This document shows positions 37,901 through 48,719 of a stretch of 64,000 nt of DNA, piece by piece; position 1 is the stretch's first letter; every line of letters begins with the position of its first letter. This DNA comes from Panonychus citri. Its lineage: Eukaryota; Arthropoda; Arachnida; Trombidiformes; Tetranychidae. Made by a program: the position numbers and the translations under genes. Under the pieces are notes generated by a model. That model did no database searches, was not told the DNA's origin, and saw only the letters and a program-made list of their open reading frames with translations. The stretch is taken from assembly GCF_014898815.1 (NCBI RefSeq), contig NW_026515547.1:496001-560000 (forward strand). Direction: 5' to 3'.

Positions 37901-39405
37901 CCCAATATGCCCCTTAACCAAATGATAATAAATCAATAATCAAATTTTCAAATTTTGTCCATTCATTATTATTCACAATAACCAAACTGTATAGACAAGC
38001 GACTAAGATAATTTAAACTGATTTAATCTAAGAATCAAACAATTTACACAATCACTCTGATTTCTCACCAAGTCAATTGTTTGATCTTAATTACTTTCTG
38101 AGGTCATTGTAACTCATTTCTCTTGGGTGGCTGATTTAAATCACTAAAATCTTGACCATTTCTTAAAGATTAACATGATTTATCAACAATCGTCCCTTTG
38201 AAAGTTTAATTTTGAAGCTCTAGGCAATTGAGAGCAATTAAATCACACAGTTTAAATTGTTTCTTAATCGTCATCAATTCTCATCTTTTTTTTTCATGAT
38301 TTGGTGAAGTGATTTTACCAAAATTCAGGGCAACTTGAACCTGTTAACATCCATTATGTCAATCATAATTTTCACTCGCTATTAAAATAAATATATTTAG
38401 TTGAGATGAGAGTGATTTCTTTAATTAGAATTACTTTAAACAATTTGAACAACAACAACAGCAAATTATAATGATAATAGAGTGTGAGAAGCTCATTGAC
38501 CTTAGGTCAGTAAAGCAGTAAACCAAGAAGAAAGTGAATAAATTCAGTGAAAGTTATCAAAAACAACAGCAAATTATAATGATAATAGAGTGTGAGAAGC
38601 TCATTGACCTTAGGTCAGTAAAGCAGTAAACCAAGAAGAAAGTGAATAAATTCAGTGAAAGTTATCAAACAATTATCGTTCTCTCGTGATGATTATGTAG
38701 GTGGTTGATAATTAAAGATTTAAAGTGGCAAATCCTTAGATTATCCACAGATTGGATTAGATTGGAAAGGGAATATATTGTCAATAGAAAGAGGATAATT
38801 AAGTGATGATCATAATGATAGTAACAACAAAAGAGAGGGAAACTGAAATTAGCTTAGTTTTGACCTAATTAAATTGGACAACTTGCTTCAGGTCAACTTT
38901 TACCTGCAATTTGATGTTGCCGTTGATTTCCCACCCACTCCATTCAACTATGCACTTTTGTTGAGAGAGAGAGAGAGAGAGAGAGAAAGAAAGAGAAACA
39001 GATAGAGAGGAGTTAACGGTAAATTGTTGGTACGGTGTTGATGGAGATGATGGTGTGTGTGTGTTTGTGTTGATGGAGGTGGAGAGAAAGTGACAATCAA
39101 GTGTAAGTGATGATGATTATTTAAGAAAGTAGAACTGATATAAAGGCATCTTTAAGCTTCCATAAGTAACTCATTTTTCATTTTACCTTTTTTATCATAA
39201 CAATTCATTCATTTTAATTCATTGATTTGGTGATTTTCTTATTTTCAGTGATTGTGATCAATCAACTTGTTAATTGTTCATCTTTCTCTGTCTACTCGAT
39301 TAAATTACAACAAGAAACCTCTTTTACAACTTTTCTAACAATTTATATAACTTTTAACTCTGTTTAACTTTCACCTACCTGTTGATTTAATCAAACAATT
39401 TAAGG
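37901..39405. other. Intergenic region with 108-bp tandem duplication and CPAP1 promoter
   Basis: No gene seen. It contains the tandem repeat at about 38453-38668, a GA run at about 38964-38986, a GT run near 39053-39063, and a TATA-like GATATAAAGG near 39137. The last lies upstream of the cuticle gene start and could be its core promoter. Confidence 0.5.
38453..38668. repeat. Two-copy tandem duplication, period 108 bp
   Basis: The unit AACAACAGCAAATTATAATG... to ...AGTGAAAGTTATCAAA occurs twice head to tail. The copies look identical apart from the junction, so the duplication is recent or an assembly artefact. Confidence 0.93.
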
Positions 39406-40216
39406 ATGTACATATTAAAAGTTGTCGCAGGTAAATTGATTTTTCAAATTTTCTAATTTCTAATCATTTCTTTAAAATAAACTAATCATATTTTTTGGAC
39501 GATACATTAGACTAAGTGATGATTGATTGTTGATTGTTTCATTTGATTTTCTAGTTTTCTGTTTAATTTTGGTTGTTCGTTGTGAACCTGGGCGACCTTT
39601 AATCCCAGTTAACGGAACCGCCGGTGGCTCAGCAACTGCCGCTGAACCATTGGAAGTGGGTGTTGGTGGTCAACCTTTGACCGGCGATTCTGAGGGTAAT
39701 GGTACAATGGAATTTGATTTCGTTAACTTACCTGGTTATGGTGTTGTCGACGATGCCAATAGTACATTGAACGGAACCTTCTCATGCTTCGAGCGTCGGT
39801 ATGGTTATTATGCTGATGTTTCACGTTCTTGTCAAATGTTTCATCTTTGTTATCCGGTTCGTGAGCCTTCAGGCAATTCAATTGTTTACCAAAGATTTTC
39901 TTTCGTCTGTTCGGACAATGCTTTCTTTGACCAAGCCCATTTAGTTTGTGTTGAAAACGAAACCTCAATCGCCTGTGAGGATTCAGAGCATTATTATGAA
40001 CCTTCAAATGATCGTCTAATGGAATCACTTCAGGCCACTCAACCAGGTATGTTTGCAACCGAAGATGAATCCATCAATGGAACCTCATCTTTACCTTCAT
40101 CTTCAGATTCATCATCTTCTTCATCACCATCAGCACCTTCATCATTAACACCATCAGAATCCTCTCCATCTGAACAAGCTTATCATGTTTACAATTTATA
40201 CAACGATTGGTACTAA
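39406..40216 (+). CDS. CPAP1-type secreted protein with one chitin-binding type-2 domain
   Basis: Two exons, 39406-39430 and 39555-40216 (phase 1 junction, donor GTAAAT, acceptor TTTTCTAG), giving about 228 aa. The splice builds a clean signal peptide, MYILKVVAVFCLILVVRC. Reading the second exon alone from an intronic ATG would give a false N terminus. After a Gly/Pro-rich linker a single ChtBD2/peritrophin-A domain follows. Its six cysteines are in FSCFERRYGYYAD, RSCQMFHLCYP, FVCSDNAFFDQ, HLVCVEN and IACED. The aromatic-rich YGYYAD..CQMFH core binds chitin in this family. The C terminus is Ser/Pro-rich and low complexity, ending YNLYNDWY. One domain plus flanking disorder matches CPAP1 (cuticular proteins analogous to peritrophins), which act in cuticle or tracheal extracellular matrix. 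The exact CPAP1 subgroup is not assigned. Confidence 0.85.
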
Positions 40217-42304
40217 TCATTAATCATCATCATCACCATCAAATTTAATCAATATAAAAAGAAATCTAAGTTACTTTAAGAAGAAGAAAAAATCGATATA
40301 AAAAGATTTTCTTCAGGGTGACAATCATCATTCATTCATCACATAATAAACATAATCCTCGTTTGTCAATTGAGGTGCTTTCACGATCTTTATTATATCA
40401 GGATATATAAAGAAAGTAATAATAACAAAAACGATTCGGCACCGAACTAACCTAATTCACTGTTCCTATAAAAGCATCTTGGCCCGACTTTTATTTACTT
40501 TCTTTTCGTCATCATCATCATCTATTTTTTCATTTCTCTCTCTCTCTCTTGCTGATCTCTTGGGCACTTCGTTATTGCTGCAGTGATTTGAACCTGATTT
40601 AGGTCCAGACTCCATCCCTATCCCCTCACTCTCACTCACTCACTCCCTTAATGGTTCTACTTTAGTGGCCTGCATACCCTAATTTTAAATGGACTCAAAA
40701 TATCGTCGTAAATCCCGAACTATTTTACTTACAATTTGATCATTAACTTCATTTACTCAATCAAATTGGTTAATTTGGACCAATCCTTCCTGTAATCACC
40801 TTAATATACTTTCTCCTTCCTCTCATCTTCACTCACTCTTTTTGTTTTCCACCATCATAATCATAATCATCATCATTATCATTATCATTATCCTGATCAT
40901 CAACCTTTCTCTCCTAAAACAACAAACAAACAACTGCAAGTCTGTCAAAAACTGAAACGCTCAACTGATTATATCGCAAACACTTTTAATAGTCAAACGA
41001 AAGTGTAACAATTTAGATTATATTGTTAACTGAAATACCAAGTAAACCAAGTAGCAAGTATCAAATAGTCACCCTACTAGGCCACTTTCCCTTTCCCGAC
41101 CTGAACACTCAATCGCTTAAATATATTTAACGTCAAAATCTTTAAAAACTAATTCCATCATAAATATACAACTATTATTATCATATTATTATTATATATC
41201 ATTAACCGATTAATATTATTATCATATGATGAATGATTGTTATTATATTGTTATGATAATTATTATTATCTCTCTATGCAAATGCACCTTATATTTTTCA
41301 GCCATAAAACTTAACCATTAATGTGCATTACAATTTAATTTAATTGTTATTTTTTTATTCATTTTCAATAATAATTTGTTAATTATAACAAAACTCAAAT
41401 TCTAATTGTGATTATTTTTAATTTGATTCAATCTTCACCTTGTATAAGATGATGAAATCATTGATATTAATACTAATTGTTTACGAAATAGTAATATTAA
41501 TTTACTGTTATTTTGAATACTATTTGATATTAAATAGTCATCACCATTATTTAGATTGTTGAGTTAACAATTAAATTGTTCAGTTTCAAATTAGATTGTT
41601 GGATAAATTAACTTTTTGTTTTTCTTTTATTCTCATCAAATGTTATATTATCATCACATTAACTTTGATATTGAACAAAAAAAAAGGTGATTTCGTTTTC
41701 ATCGTTGATGGTTGATGTTAATTGTTAATTAGCTCATGATCAAAATGAGTATCATCTTCATCAGAATGATTTAAAATTAACCAAGCTTAAATTGTCAGAC
41801 AATGAATCTTTTTGATTAATCCAAGCTGATCGACCTGAATTCAATTTCATTCATCCATATGTAACTATTACTTTTACAATTAACCAAAATGAGTAACAAT
41901 TAACCAATTGTAACAGTTATTATAAAGCCTAATTCTGATTCTTTTCAGATTCATTAGATGATTAAACAATTGCAATCAATCAAATAGTCGATTTAATCAC
42001 AGTATATTAATACTATCAAATCAATGGTTCACTAAACCTGAAAGAGAGACCATTTTAATTGTTAAGACAATCAAATAGTTAATCATTAAATTGGGTAAGT
42101 AATATATGAATGTAGTTTTGTATGATAATTGTGATTAAAGAAGTCAAGACAATTAAACATGATTTATACATCAATAAGTATTATCATTATTATCATGATT
42201 ATGCAAATAAAATCACCACTCAAATTTTATTTTGGAGTGACTGTGATGAACGGATTACAAGGCCTTCGAGAAATGACCTCAATGACCTTGAAAATCGTAG
42301 GGTC
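40217..42304. other. AT-rich intergenic region
   Basis: No gene supported. The first few hundred bases probably contain the 3' UTR of the cuticle gene. It shows CATCAT-type runs (40500-40530, 40855-40900) and long AT stretches. At 42258-42302 lies a 45-bp segment, CCTTCGAGAAATGACCTCAA..., repeated at 42826-42870 inside the MITE. Confidence 0.5.
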
Positions 42305-42715
42305 TCATTGTGAACAACGAATGAATAAGTAAATCTAACCTAACCTAAACCTTCCATGGGTATACTATGTGATTGAACAAGTTGTCAAATGCTTATGAGA
42401 ATAAAATTTGATTTGAAAATTTATCTTAACAATTTCGTAAATTAAATGAGAGTGAAATAAAATGTCGATCTCCTAGAAAGTTATGCGATGCAACCTCATC
42501 TTCTGCCTCAGTGTGAACAGCGAATGAATAAGTCAAATTTACTAAACCTTCCATGGTCATCACCATGTGATTGCCAAGTTGTAAAATGCTTATGAGAATA
42601 AAATTTGCTTTGAAAATTTATCTTGAGAATTAATGATAAATAAGCCAATTTAGAGCGAGAGAAAGAGAATAGAAAATTTGGAAAACCTCTGAAAATGTGA
42701 AGAAAATTCGATTTC
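42305..42715 (+). pseudogene. Two tandem 3'-end fragments of family F genes
   Basis: Segment 1 (about 42305-42440, from TTGTGAACAACGAATGAATA) matches the last codons and 3' flank of the gene at 51378 (51892-52015). Segment 2 (about 42463-42715, from TCGATCTCCTAGAAAGTTATG through GCGATGCAACCTCATCTTC and its 3' flank) resembles the ends of the genes at 50233 and 48720. Both lack the 5' parts. Neither ends in poly(A), so they do not look like simple retrocopies. Both are relics with no coding capacity. Confidence 0.8.
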
Positions 42716-42718
42716 AAT

Positions 42719-42977
42719 AAAGGGCTTTTTATCTACTTCAGCTATTTAACTAAATGTCTCAAGAACTAAAAGTCACATGAATGTCAAACTTGACCAGAAG
42801 ACCGTAAAACGACTTTTAAACGTGTCCTTCGAGAAATGACCTCAATGACCTTGAAAATCGTAGGGTCGAGCGGGCAATTCTGTTGAGTCCTCTGGTCAAG
42901 TTTGACATTCATGTGACTTTTAGTTCTTGAGATATGCAGTGAAATAGCCGTTGTTGGTAAAAGAAACGCCCTGTATG
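42719..42977. mobile_element. MITE-like element with long terminal inverted repeats
   Basis: About 255 bp with imperfect ~90-bp terminal inverted repeats. The left arm starts AGGGCTTTTTATCTAC; the right arm ends AAAAGAAACGCCCTGTA. The inner 45 bp of each arm (TCTCAAGAACTAAAAGTCAC and onward) is nearly perfect. The CAGGGCGTTTC-type end flanked by TA suggests a Tc1/mariner-related non-autonomous element (inference). No coding capacity. A 45-bp internal segment also occurs at 42258-42302. Confidence 0.75.
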
Positions 42978-43336
42978 TTTTTTTACAAACAAATTCAAAT
43001 TATTTTGACAAAAACATTTTCTTTCTCAATGATTAATCAACGATCATGATTAACATTATGACAATCAACTGGTTGTTGTAATTGATTGTAGTAAATTAGT
43101 TTGGACATCGTGACAATTTATGAAAAAGAAATCATCTTGGTTGTTATTGGAAACATTATCGATTAATTGTCCACTTTATTAATGATTAGGAAATAGTCAC
43201 AAGATGATTAACTAAGACAAGTTTTAATTCCCGAAATTATCTAAAAAATTAGCCAATCATAATTGAAATAATTCCTTTAATCATCATTCAGCTAATCTCA
43301 GGTTTAATTATCAGTTTTCCCAAGAACGATTAAGTT

Positions 43337-44949
43337 ATGGTCAAAGTAAAAGGTTATTCAAAACTTGATGGATTAAATAAATTGCAATCAACTAAATTGT
43401 CAGCAATGAGCGAAAGTAAACCAGATAAACCAAAGGTAAGATTTAATTTCTTGATTGTTTCCATTTTCTAATGACAACTATCAATTATTCTGATTCTTTT
43501 CTAATACAAGAGTAAATGTCGATGTTCACCATTTACTTTCCTTCGTCGATTGATTGGAATTGGACTATTCACTTATGCGTTCATCGAGTGTTTCGATCAG
43601 ATTCATGAATTGACAGCCGATTATCTGAGACATGAAGTAATCGAATCAGTTTCCGATCATATTGAAGATTTTGTGGAACCTCCAAATTTTTCATTCTGTT
43701 TTGATCTTCTCTCAACAATTAATTCAACCCAATTGTTGAAAGCTCATCCACACTTAAGTGATGAAATTGATAAAATTCGTAAACAAGAGCCACAATATAA
43801 CAATTGGACCGAAAGTGCCATCATTCATGATTATACTCAAGGTGAATCAATGGTAACACGATGATTAACTTGATTGTTAACAATCTAATCAATTCTGATC
43901 TGAATTTAGGTCCTACTTTGGTTTTCAATTTAACCCTACAAGAGATTTTCAAACTTTTACCTCCTTTCAAAATTTCAATTGTGGCCTGTCAATATTTAAA
44001 CGATCAATTGAAGCTCGAAAATTGTGACCATTCATATTTTACCGAATATATTTTCAATCAAATGATTTGCAATGAATTCATTTGGCATCCAATTAATAGC
44101 ACAATTAAAGCGATTAAATTTCCTTATGATGGTATTAAGATTCCCGGTTTTCAGAATACCCGATTCTTGGCTTTATACCTTGACCTTAGCCACTTGTTGA
44201 ATGTTACCGTTATGTCGGTCATGGCCCATTCATCGAACGAGGTTTCCTGGGATCCTGAGGCGACGACACTTGAAATGTACCCTGAATATGGTGAGGCCAA
44301 AATTTATGGACTTTCCTATCATAAAACCTCACGAAGATCATTACCATCGCCATGGCAGTCAAATTGTACCGATTTCACGGAGACTCCTTACATCTCAAGG
44401 CAGGATTGTCTACAGAACTGTTCGGTTTTCCGATTCATCAATAAAACCTCACGAATCCCTCGATATGCGATAATCAGATCATTCGATGAGAATAAAATTC
44501 TTCATGATTATAAGGAACGGGAACATTATCAAGGATTCATTCAAAGATTATCAGAAAATTGTAACAAAATCTGTGGTACTTCTGATTGTTATTCCGAAGA
44601 TTTCAGCTTGGCAGTTCTTTATTCACCTCGACAATCAATTCATTCGGGTAAAAAGTTAATCATTCACATTTATCCACCAACGAAGCCCGATACAGCGGTC
44701 AACACTTCGCCCTCATTGACCTTCCAGTATTATTTTGCCTCCATTGGAGGAACATTGGGAATTTGGTTTGGTTTCTCATTCTATTCGTGTTTAATATTTC
44801 TCTTTGATACAACACCAAAGATAATTAACACAATTAAAAGTTGTTGTTCACGAAAATCAAAGAAAACTAAACAATCAGCACCATTGAAAAACGAAAATAA
44901 TCAAATCAATGGCGATCAAAATATTGGACAATCAACAGATCGATACTAG
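43337..44949 (+). CDS. DEG/ENaC-family sodium channel subunit
   Basis: Amiloride-sensitive/degenerin-type channel subunit of the plasma membrane. Exons 43337-43435, 43511-43841 and 43910-44949 (phases 0 and 1) give about 489 aa, typical for the family. The second intron is only 68 bp with donor GTGAAT; an apparent downstream ATG frame at 43861 begins inside this intron and is not a separate gene. Features: short cytoplasmic N terminus with SPFTFLRRL; TM1 at LIGIGLFTYAFIECF; an extracellular domain with N-glycosylation sequons (NSTQ, NWTE, NLTL, NCTD, NKTS) and a cysteine-rich thumb (SRQDCLQNCSVF, ENCNKICGTSDC); TM2 SIGGTLGIWFGFSFYSCLIF, containing the GxS-type selectivity filter (GFS). The cytoplasmic tail is basic. 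An AATAAA at 45080 is a plausible poly(A) signal. Ligand or stimulus is unknown. Confidence 0.88.
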
Positions 44950-45468
44950 AAAACTTTGTTTCCATTTGCACTTTCCTGGTAAAAGATTGAACAACATTGA
45001 TTTTACTCATTGATTAGTTAATTGTTGTAACGATTAGAGTAATGATAGAGACACATTAAGATGTATAATTGTTTTAGAAAATAAATAATTAGTTTAATTG
45101 ATCAAAATGGTTTTTAAACGAGAGTTGAGTTCACATTGAAATATAAATAGGAAATGAAGAGTTGTAGTGATTAAGAAAAGTTGAGAAAATTAAGATTGAT
45201 TATTAGGAGGATCAGATTTTAGTGGGGATTGGGTGTTGGTTAGAGAGTGGGTTAGGTTGGGGAGGGAAGGTAAATCCTTATACTGATGTTTATCGTCATT
45301 TTTGAGGCTAATTGTTGGTCAGTTGATTGATTGGGTTGATTACGAATAATAAATAAATATAATTTATACTCAAAGACATAACCAGATGATTTGAGTTTCT
45401 CATGATATGTTGATGATTGTGACACTCAGTTGATTGTTGTTAACTCGTTAACCATTGATTTGATTGAC
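44950..45468. other. 3' flanks of the DEG/ENaC and small-peptide genes (convergent)
   Basis: Convergent gene ends. AATAAA at 45080-45085 (+) fits the channel gene. No further exon seen. Confidence 0.5.
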
Positions 45469-45852
45469 TTATCGTCTTCTATCAGTGTTAAGGATAATTT
45501 CACCACCGAATCCATCTTTGCTTACAATATTGGCTCCTTTACCTTTCTTGCCCTTTAAAAGTAAAAAGATTAATCAGTTAATTGTTAGGAATCAGTTGAT
45601 CGAGAAACTTTTTTACTAATACTTACAGTTTGGAGAACGAGCTTGTCACCAAATCCTCCTTGGAGAACAATGTTTGAACCCTTGTCTAGATTGCGAAGAA
45701 AGAAACAATCAAGATCATGATTAGTTAATCTCGATTAGTTAATCAATAGATTGATCAATTAGATGAACAATTAACTTACTTCCAGCTTGAGCTTCCATGA
45801 TAACACCAACGGAGATGAGGAGGACACAGATAAGAACAACTTTTGAAACCAT
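45469..45852 (-). CDS. Small secreted basic peptide, 71 aa, three exons
   Basis: Not recognised as a known family. Exons on the minus strand: 45852-45780, 45685-45627, 45552-45469. All introns are GT-AG with canonical GTAAGT donors, phases 1 and 0. Exon 1 encodes a classic signal peptide (MVSKVVLICVLLISVGVIME... ending AQA). The mature ~47-residue peptide has two related halves, KGSNIVLQGGFGDKLVLQT and KGANIVSKDGFGGEIILNT, one mostly on exon 2 and one on exon 3, separated by a KKGKG linker; it ends DRRR. There are no cysteines. Exons 2 and 3 look like duplicates of one repeat-coding exon. A TATA-like TATATAAA lies at 45976-45969, about 120 bp upstream of the ATG. Three consistent splice junctions, a signal peptide and an internal repeat make the model convincing despite its size. 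It could be a salivary, cuticular or antimicrobial secreted peptide; function unknown. Confidence 0.75.
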
Positions 45853-45968
45853 TTTGATTGATTGAGTTTGATAAGTTTTTCACTTTAGTAAATTGTTGAT
45901 TGTTGGATTGTTGTGATTTGTTGATTTGTCAACTGTTAACTGATTGTTTCTTTCGGTAAGAGACTCTG

Positions 45969-45976
45969 TTTATATA
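45969..45976 (-). promoter_or_regulatory. TATA box of the small secreted peptide gene
   Basis: TATATAAA on the minus strand, about 117 bp upstream of the ATG at 45852, placing a start site near 45945. Motif and distance seen; function inferred. Confidence 0.5.
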
Positions 45977-46043
45977 TGAAAATATTTCTCACTCGAAAAT
46001 GATTCTGTTCATATGCTGAGAAGTTATGGTTCACCGAATTAAT

Positions 46044-46282
46044 TTGATTCTCTCTCTCTCTCTCTCGATGTCATTAAAAAATCCTTTCGATAATTGTGAT
46101 AATCAACCACATTTAATTATTTCGACAGAATGATTAAAGGCCATACACAAACATACACTTCTCTGATTCTCTCTCTCTCTCTCTCGATGTCATTAAAAAA
46201 TCCTTTCGATAATTGTGATAATCAACCACATTTAATTATTTCGACAGAATGATTAAAGGCCATACACAAACATACACTTTCT
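46044..46282. repeat. Two-copy tandem duplication, period 119 bp
   Basis: Unit TGATTCTCTCTCTCTC...CGATGTCATTAAAAAATCC...CATACACAAACATACACTT occurs twice head to tail, essentially identical. It lies just upstream of the secreted-peptide gene and could alter its upstream regulation. Confidence 0.93.
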
Positions 46283-47309
46283 CTCACAATTAAATAATTA
46301 TCCTGACATCTAAATTGTGTTACTACTGTTGTGAACTCTTCGGGTTGATGATTAACTAATTTAATCACAAAATTGAAGGTAAAAGGCGGAAGGAAACATT
46401 TTCGTTCACAAATTATTATTAATCGTTACTAAATTGTAATCGTCGTCAACGTGATACAATTTATATTAATATTGCACAATGATTATGTCTCTTGATTGTC
46501 ACACTATTATTATGATAATCATGATAGACTTGATTATGAAATCAAGAAGTTAGAATGATCAACAACAATAATAATAATGAAAAGGGTAACAATCAACTTG
46601 ACTGATTAACTTTCTAGCTACTGAGTATTAATTGTGATTGTTAAATTGTTTCCTCTATTAACCTCAATTGTTTTTCAGTTGGTTTGCTATCCGTTCAATT
46701 AGTTTTCCATTATAAACAAATTAACTTTACTTTTTCCATTAAAAAAATTTAATTTAGATAATCATCTAATCATTATAAATAACCTTTAACCCTTTTCATA
46801 TTCAATAATTAACACGTTCACGATTAATTGTTATATATATTTGAATACTTGGGAGGATTTGGAGAGAGTAAATCAATTAAGGCCAACAGGAATAGAGTTA
46901 ATAAATTGTCAACTTAATTGTTGGGTTCGCAGGTGATCAACTAATCATTTTAATATTTTTTCCCTCTGTTTATTAGTATTAAGTTTTTTTTGGAGACAAT
47001 GATTTGTCACAATTAGTGGTAATTAGACAATCAAATATGCTATAATTAAAGATTTTTGTTGTTGTTGTTGTTGGAAGCAAGTAATTAGAGGATAATTTGA
47101 TTGTTGATGAAGTAATTAAAGTAAATTAAGTTGCAAATTATTAGGAATTGAGTTGAAAGAGGATGACACAAGATTTTCCAATCAATCCAAATGAGTTAAT
47201 TTTGTATTGAATATTATCATTGATACAAAAGGAATTGTTTTACTTAAAGTATCACAGTTTTTGGTGGTTGATTGTTGATGGTCACTCGATAGTTGAGAGA
47301 TGATGGACA
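46283..47309. other. AT-rich intergenic region
   Basis: No gene or recognisable element seen. The right edge should contain the 3' UTR of the UBE2K-like gene. Confidence 0.5.
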
Positions 47310-47924
47310 TTATGTTAGAGAGCAACAAGCTTCTCCGACTGACCAATTGTGACACGATAAAGCGGAGATTAATGATTCATCCGATTCATGGGGTAACATG
47401 TCTCTTAGTGATTCTAATGCAAGCTCGAAATCTGGAAACTCGAAACGTTTCATTGGATCGTTGGAAGCATAAATCGCTGTCCAGTAACTTGCTGTTCTAA
47501 AGAAAAGATCATGACGATTTCTGTATTGATAGGCGACCGATGCGTCTAATGGATTTGAAGGCTCTGGGTCTTGGAGAAGCGATTGAAGAGACAATAGAAC
47601 ACCTCTTATGGTTAGAGCGGCGGCCCACTTATTGTCCAAAATATCGAGACAAATACAACCAGTTATCGATGAAACGTTCGGATGCCAGAGACGGGTGAGA
47701 AATCGTACTTTCGGTGGTGAGAATGGATACTTTTTGGACATTCGAAGATCTACCTTGAACATACCATCGAAATAAGGAGTGTCCGGTGGTCCAGCGATGG
47801 TCGCTTTCATATGGAATAGATTATCTTCAACTGTGTCGATTGAGAAACGATTCTCAGAGAAATCAGGGTGACTCCTCATTTCTTGAAGCTCCTTTTTTAA
47901 TCGAGCCGAGGCAATATCAGACAT
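47310..47924 (-). CDS. UBE2K: Ubiquitin-conjugating enzyme E2 with UBA domain (UBE2K-like)
   Basis: Intronless 204-aa frame, very close to the 200-residue length of UBE2K/E2-25K. The UBC fold begins at ASARLKKELQEM. Characteristic stretches are AGPPDTPYFDG, YPFSPPKVRFLT, HPNVSS and the active-site block TGCICLDILDNKWAAAL; catalytic Cys is residue 92, with an extra Cys at 90 where the family usually has Ala. The C-terminal ~45 residues (SLRDMLPHESDESLISALSC...WSVGEACCSL) are a UBA domain, the hallmark separating UBE2K from other class I E2s, which builds Lys48 chains. Start: first ATG, matching the family N terminus. The HPN motif and catalytic Cys are intact, so it should be active. A ~50-bp antisense fragment of this gene reappears at 50925-50973 within a chimeric block. 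Confidence 0.92.
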   Translation of the reverse strand: MSDIASARLKKELQEMRSHPDFSENRFSIDTVEDNLFHMKATIAGPPDTPYFDGMFKVDLRMSKKYPFSPPKVRFLTRLWHPNVSSITGCICLDILDNKWAAALTIRGVLLSLQSLLQDPEPSNPLDASVAYQYRNRHDLFFRTASYWTAIYASNDPMKRFEFPDFELALESLRDMLPHESDESLISALSCHNWSVGEACCSLT

Positions 47925-48242
47925 TTCGATTGTTCTTTTTGTACTTTAATTGAAGTAATTGTCAACCAAGACAAAGGATAATTAAGATTTTTATCCAAGC
48001 CTATTAAATGGGATTCAGGTAAACTCCAATAATAATCAACATTGACACAATCAAACAGTTTAACACGTGAACAGCAATTTAAAACTGTTCAACTGATTGT
48101 TAAATTATCCTTGTTGATTTAATGTAATCTCGCAACAATTAACAGTTTGTTTGTTTGTTTTACTTGTTTGAATGATTGTTGGTTATTTGTGTAAAGTGTT
48201 TTATATAAAAAAATATATATTGTTGAAGAAGAGACAATGATG

Positions 48243-48553
48243 GTTATCACTTTAGGGCAATATTGATTATTTTAATTTCGTCGTGTGGTTTATCTTGTTG
48301 ATTTGTTTTCATTTGACTGATGTTTTGACAAGTTTCCATTCCTTTGAAGACTCGTCCAAATATCGTGTGTTTATTATCCAACCATGGACAAGGAACAACG
48401 GTGATGAAAAATTGTGACCCATTGGCATTTGGTCCTGAATTGGCCATACTGAGGGTGTAAGGTTTATCGTGCTTAAGGTTAGGGTGAAATTCATCGATAA
48501 AATCATGTCCCCAAATTGATTCACCACCGGTTCCAGTTCCGGTTGGATCTCCT
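48243..48553 (-). pseudogene. Duplicated C-terminal (cyclophilin) fragment of PPWD1
   Basis: Near-identical copy of the last ~100 codons and 3' flank of the complete PPWD1 at 52214. It begins at GDPTGTGTGGESIWG and runs to the stop (NIALK). Homology ends sharply at about 48553, where PPWD1 continues into IQ/MIF and this copy continues into the upstream region of the adjacent F gene. It lacks the start and the catalytic FHR arginine, so it is not a working isomerase. Confidence 0.85.
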
Positions 48554-48719
48554 GTCAGAGCAGCTTTTACTCTTACTCGGCTCACGCCGATCTTTTCTGG
48601 CTCAGCTACTGACTATCAAACTGACTTTTTTCAAACAAATTTTTTGTAATCAGTTTACATCTTTGTTTGATTTACTATTTTTTTCTTTAACTTTTTTCTC
48701 GATTAACAAAATATTTAAA

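Noticed and set aside
42122..42313. 63-codon plus-strand frame
   Set aside because: Composed of AT-rich DNA plus the 45-bp MITE-related segment; no family match.
43861..43909. Separate gene starting at the ATG at 43861
   Set aside because: The ATG lies within a 68-bp GT-AG intron. Splicing 43841 to 43910 restores one DEG/ENaC frame.
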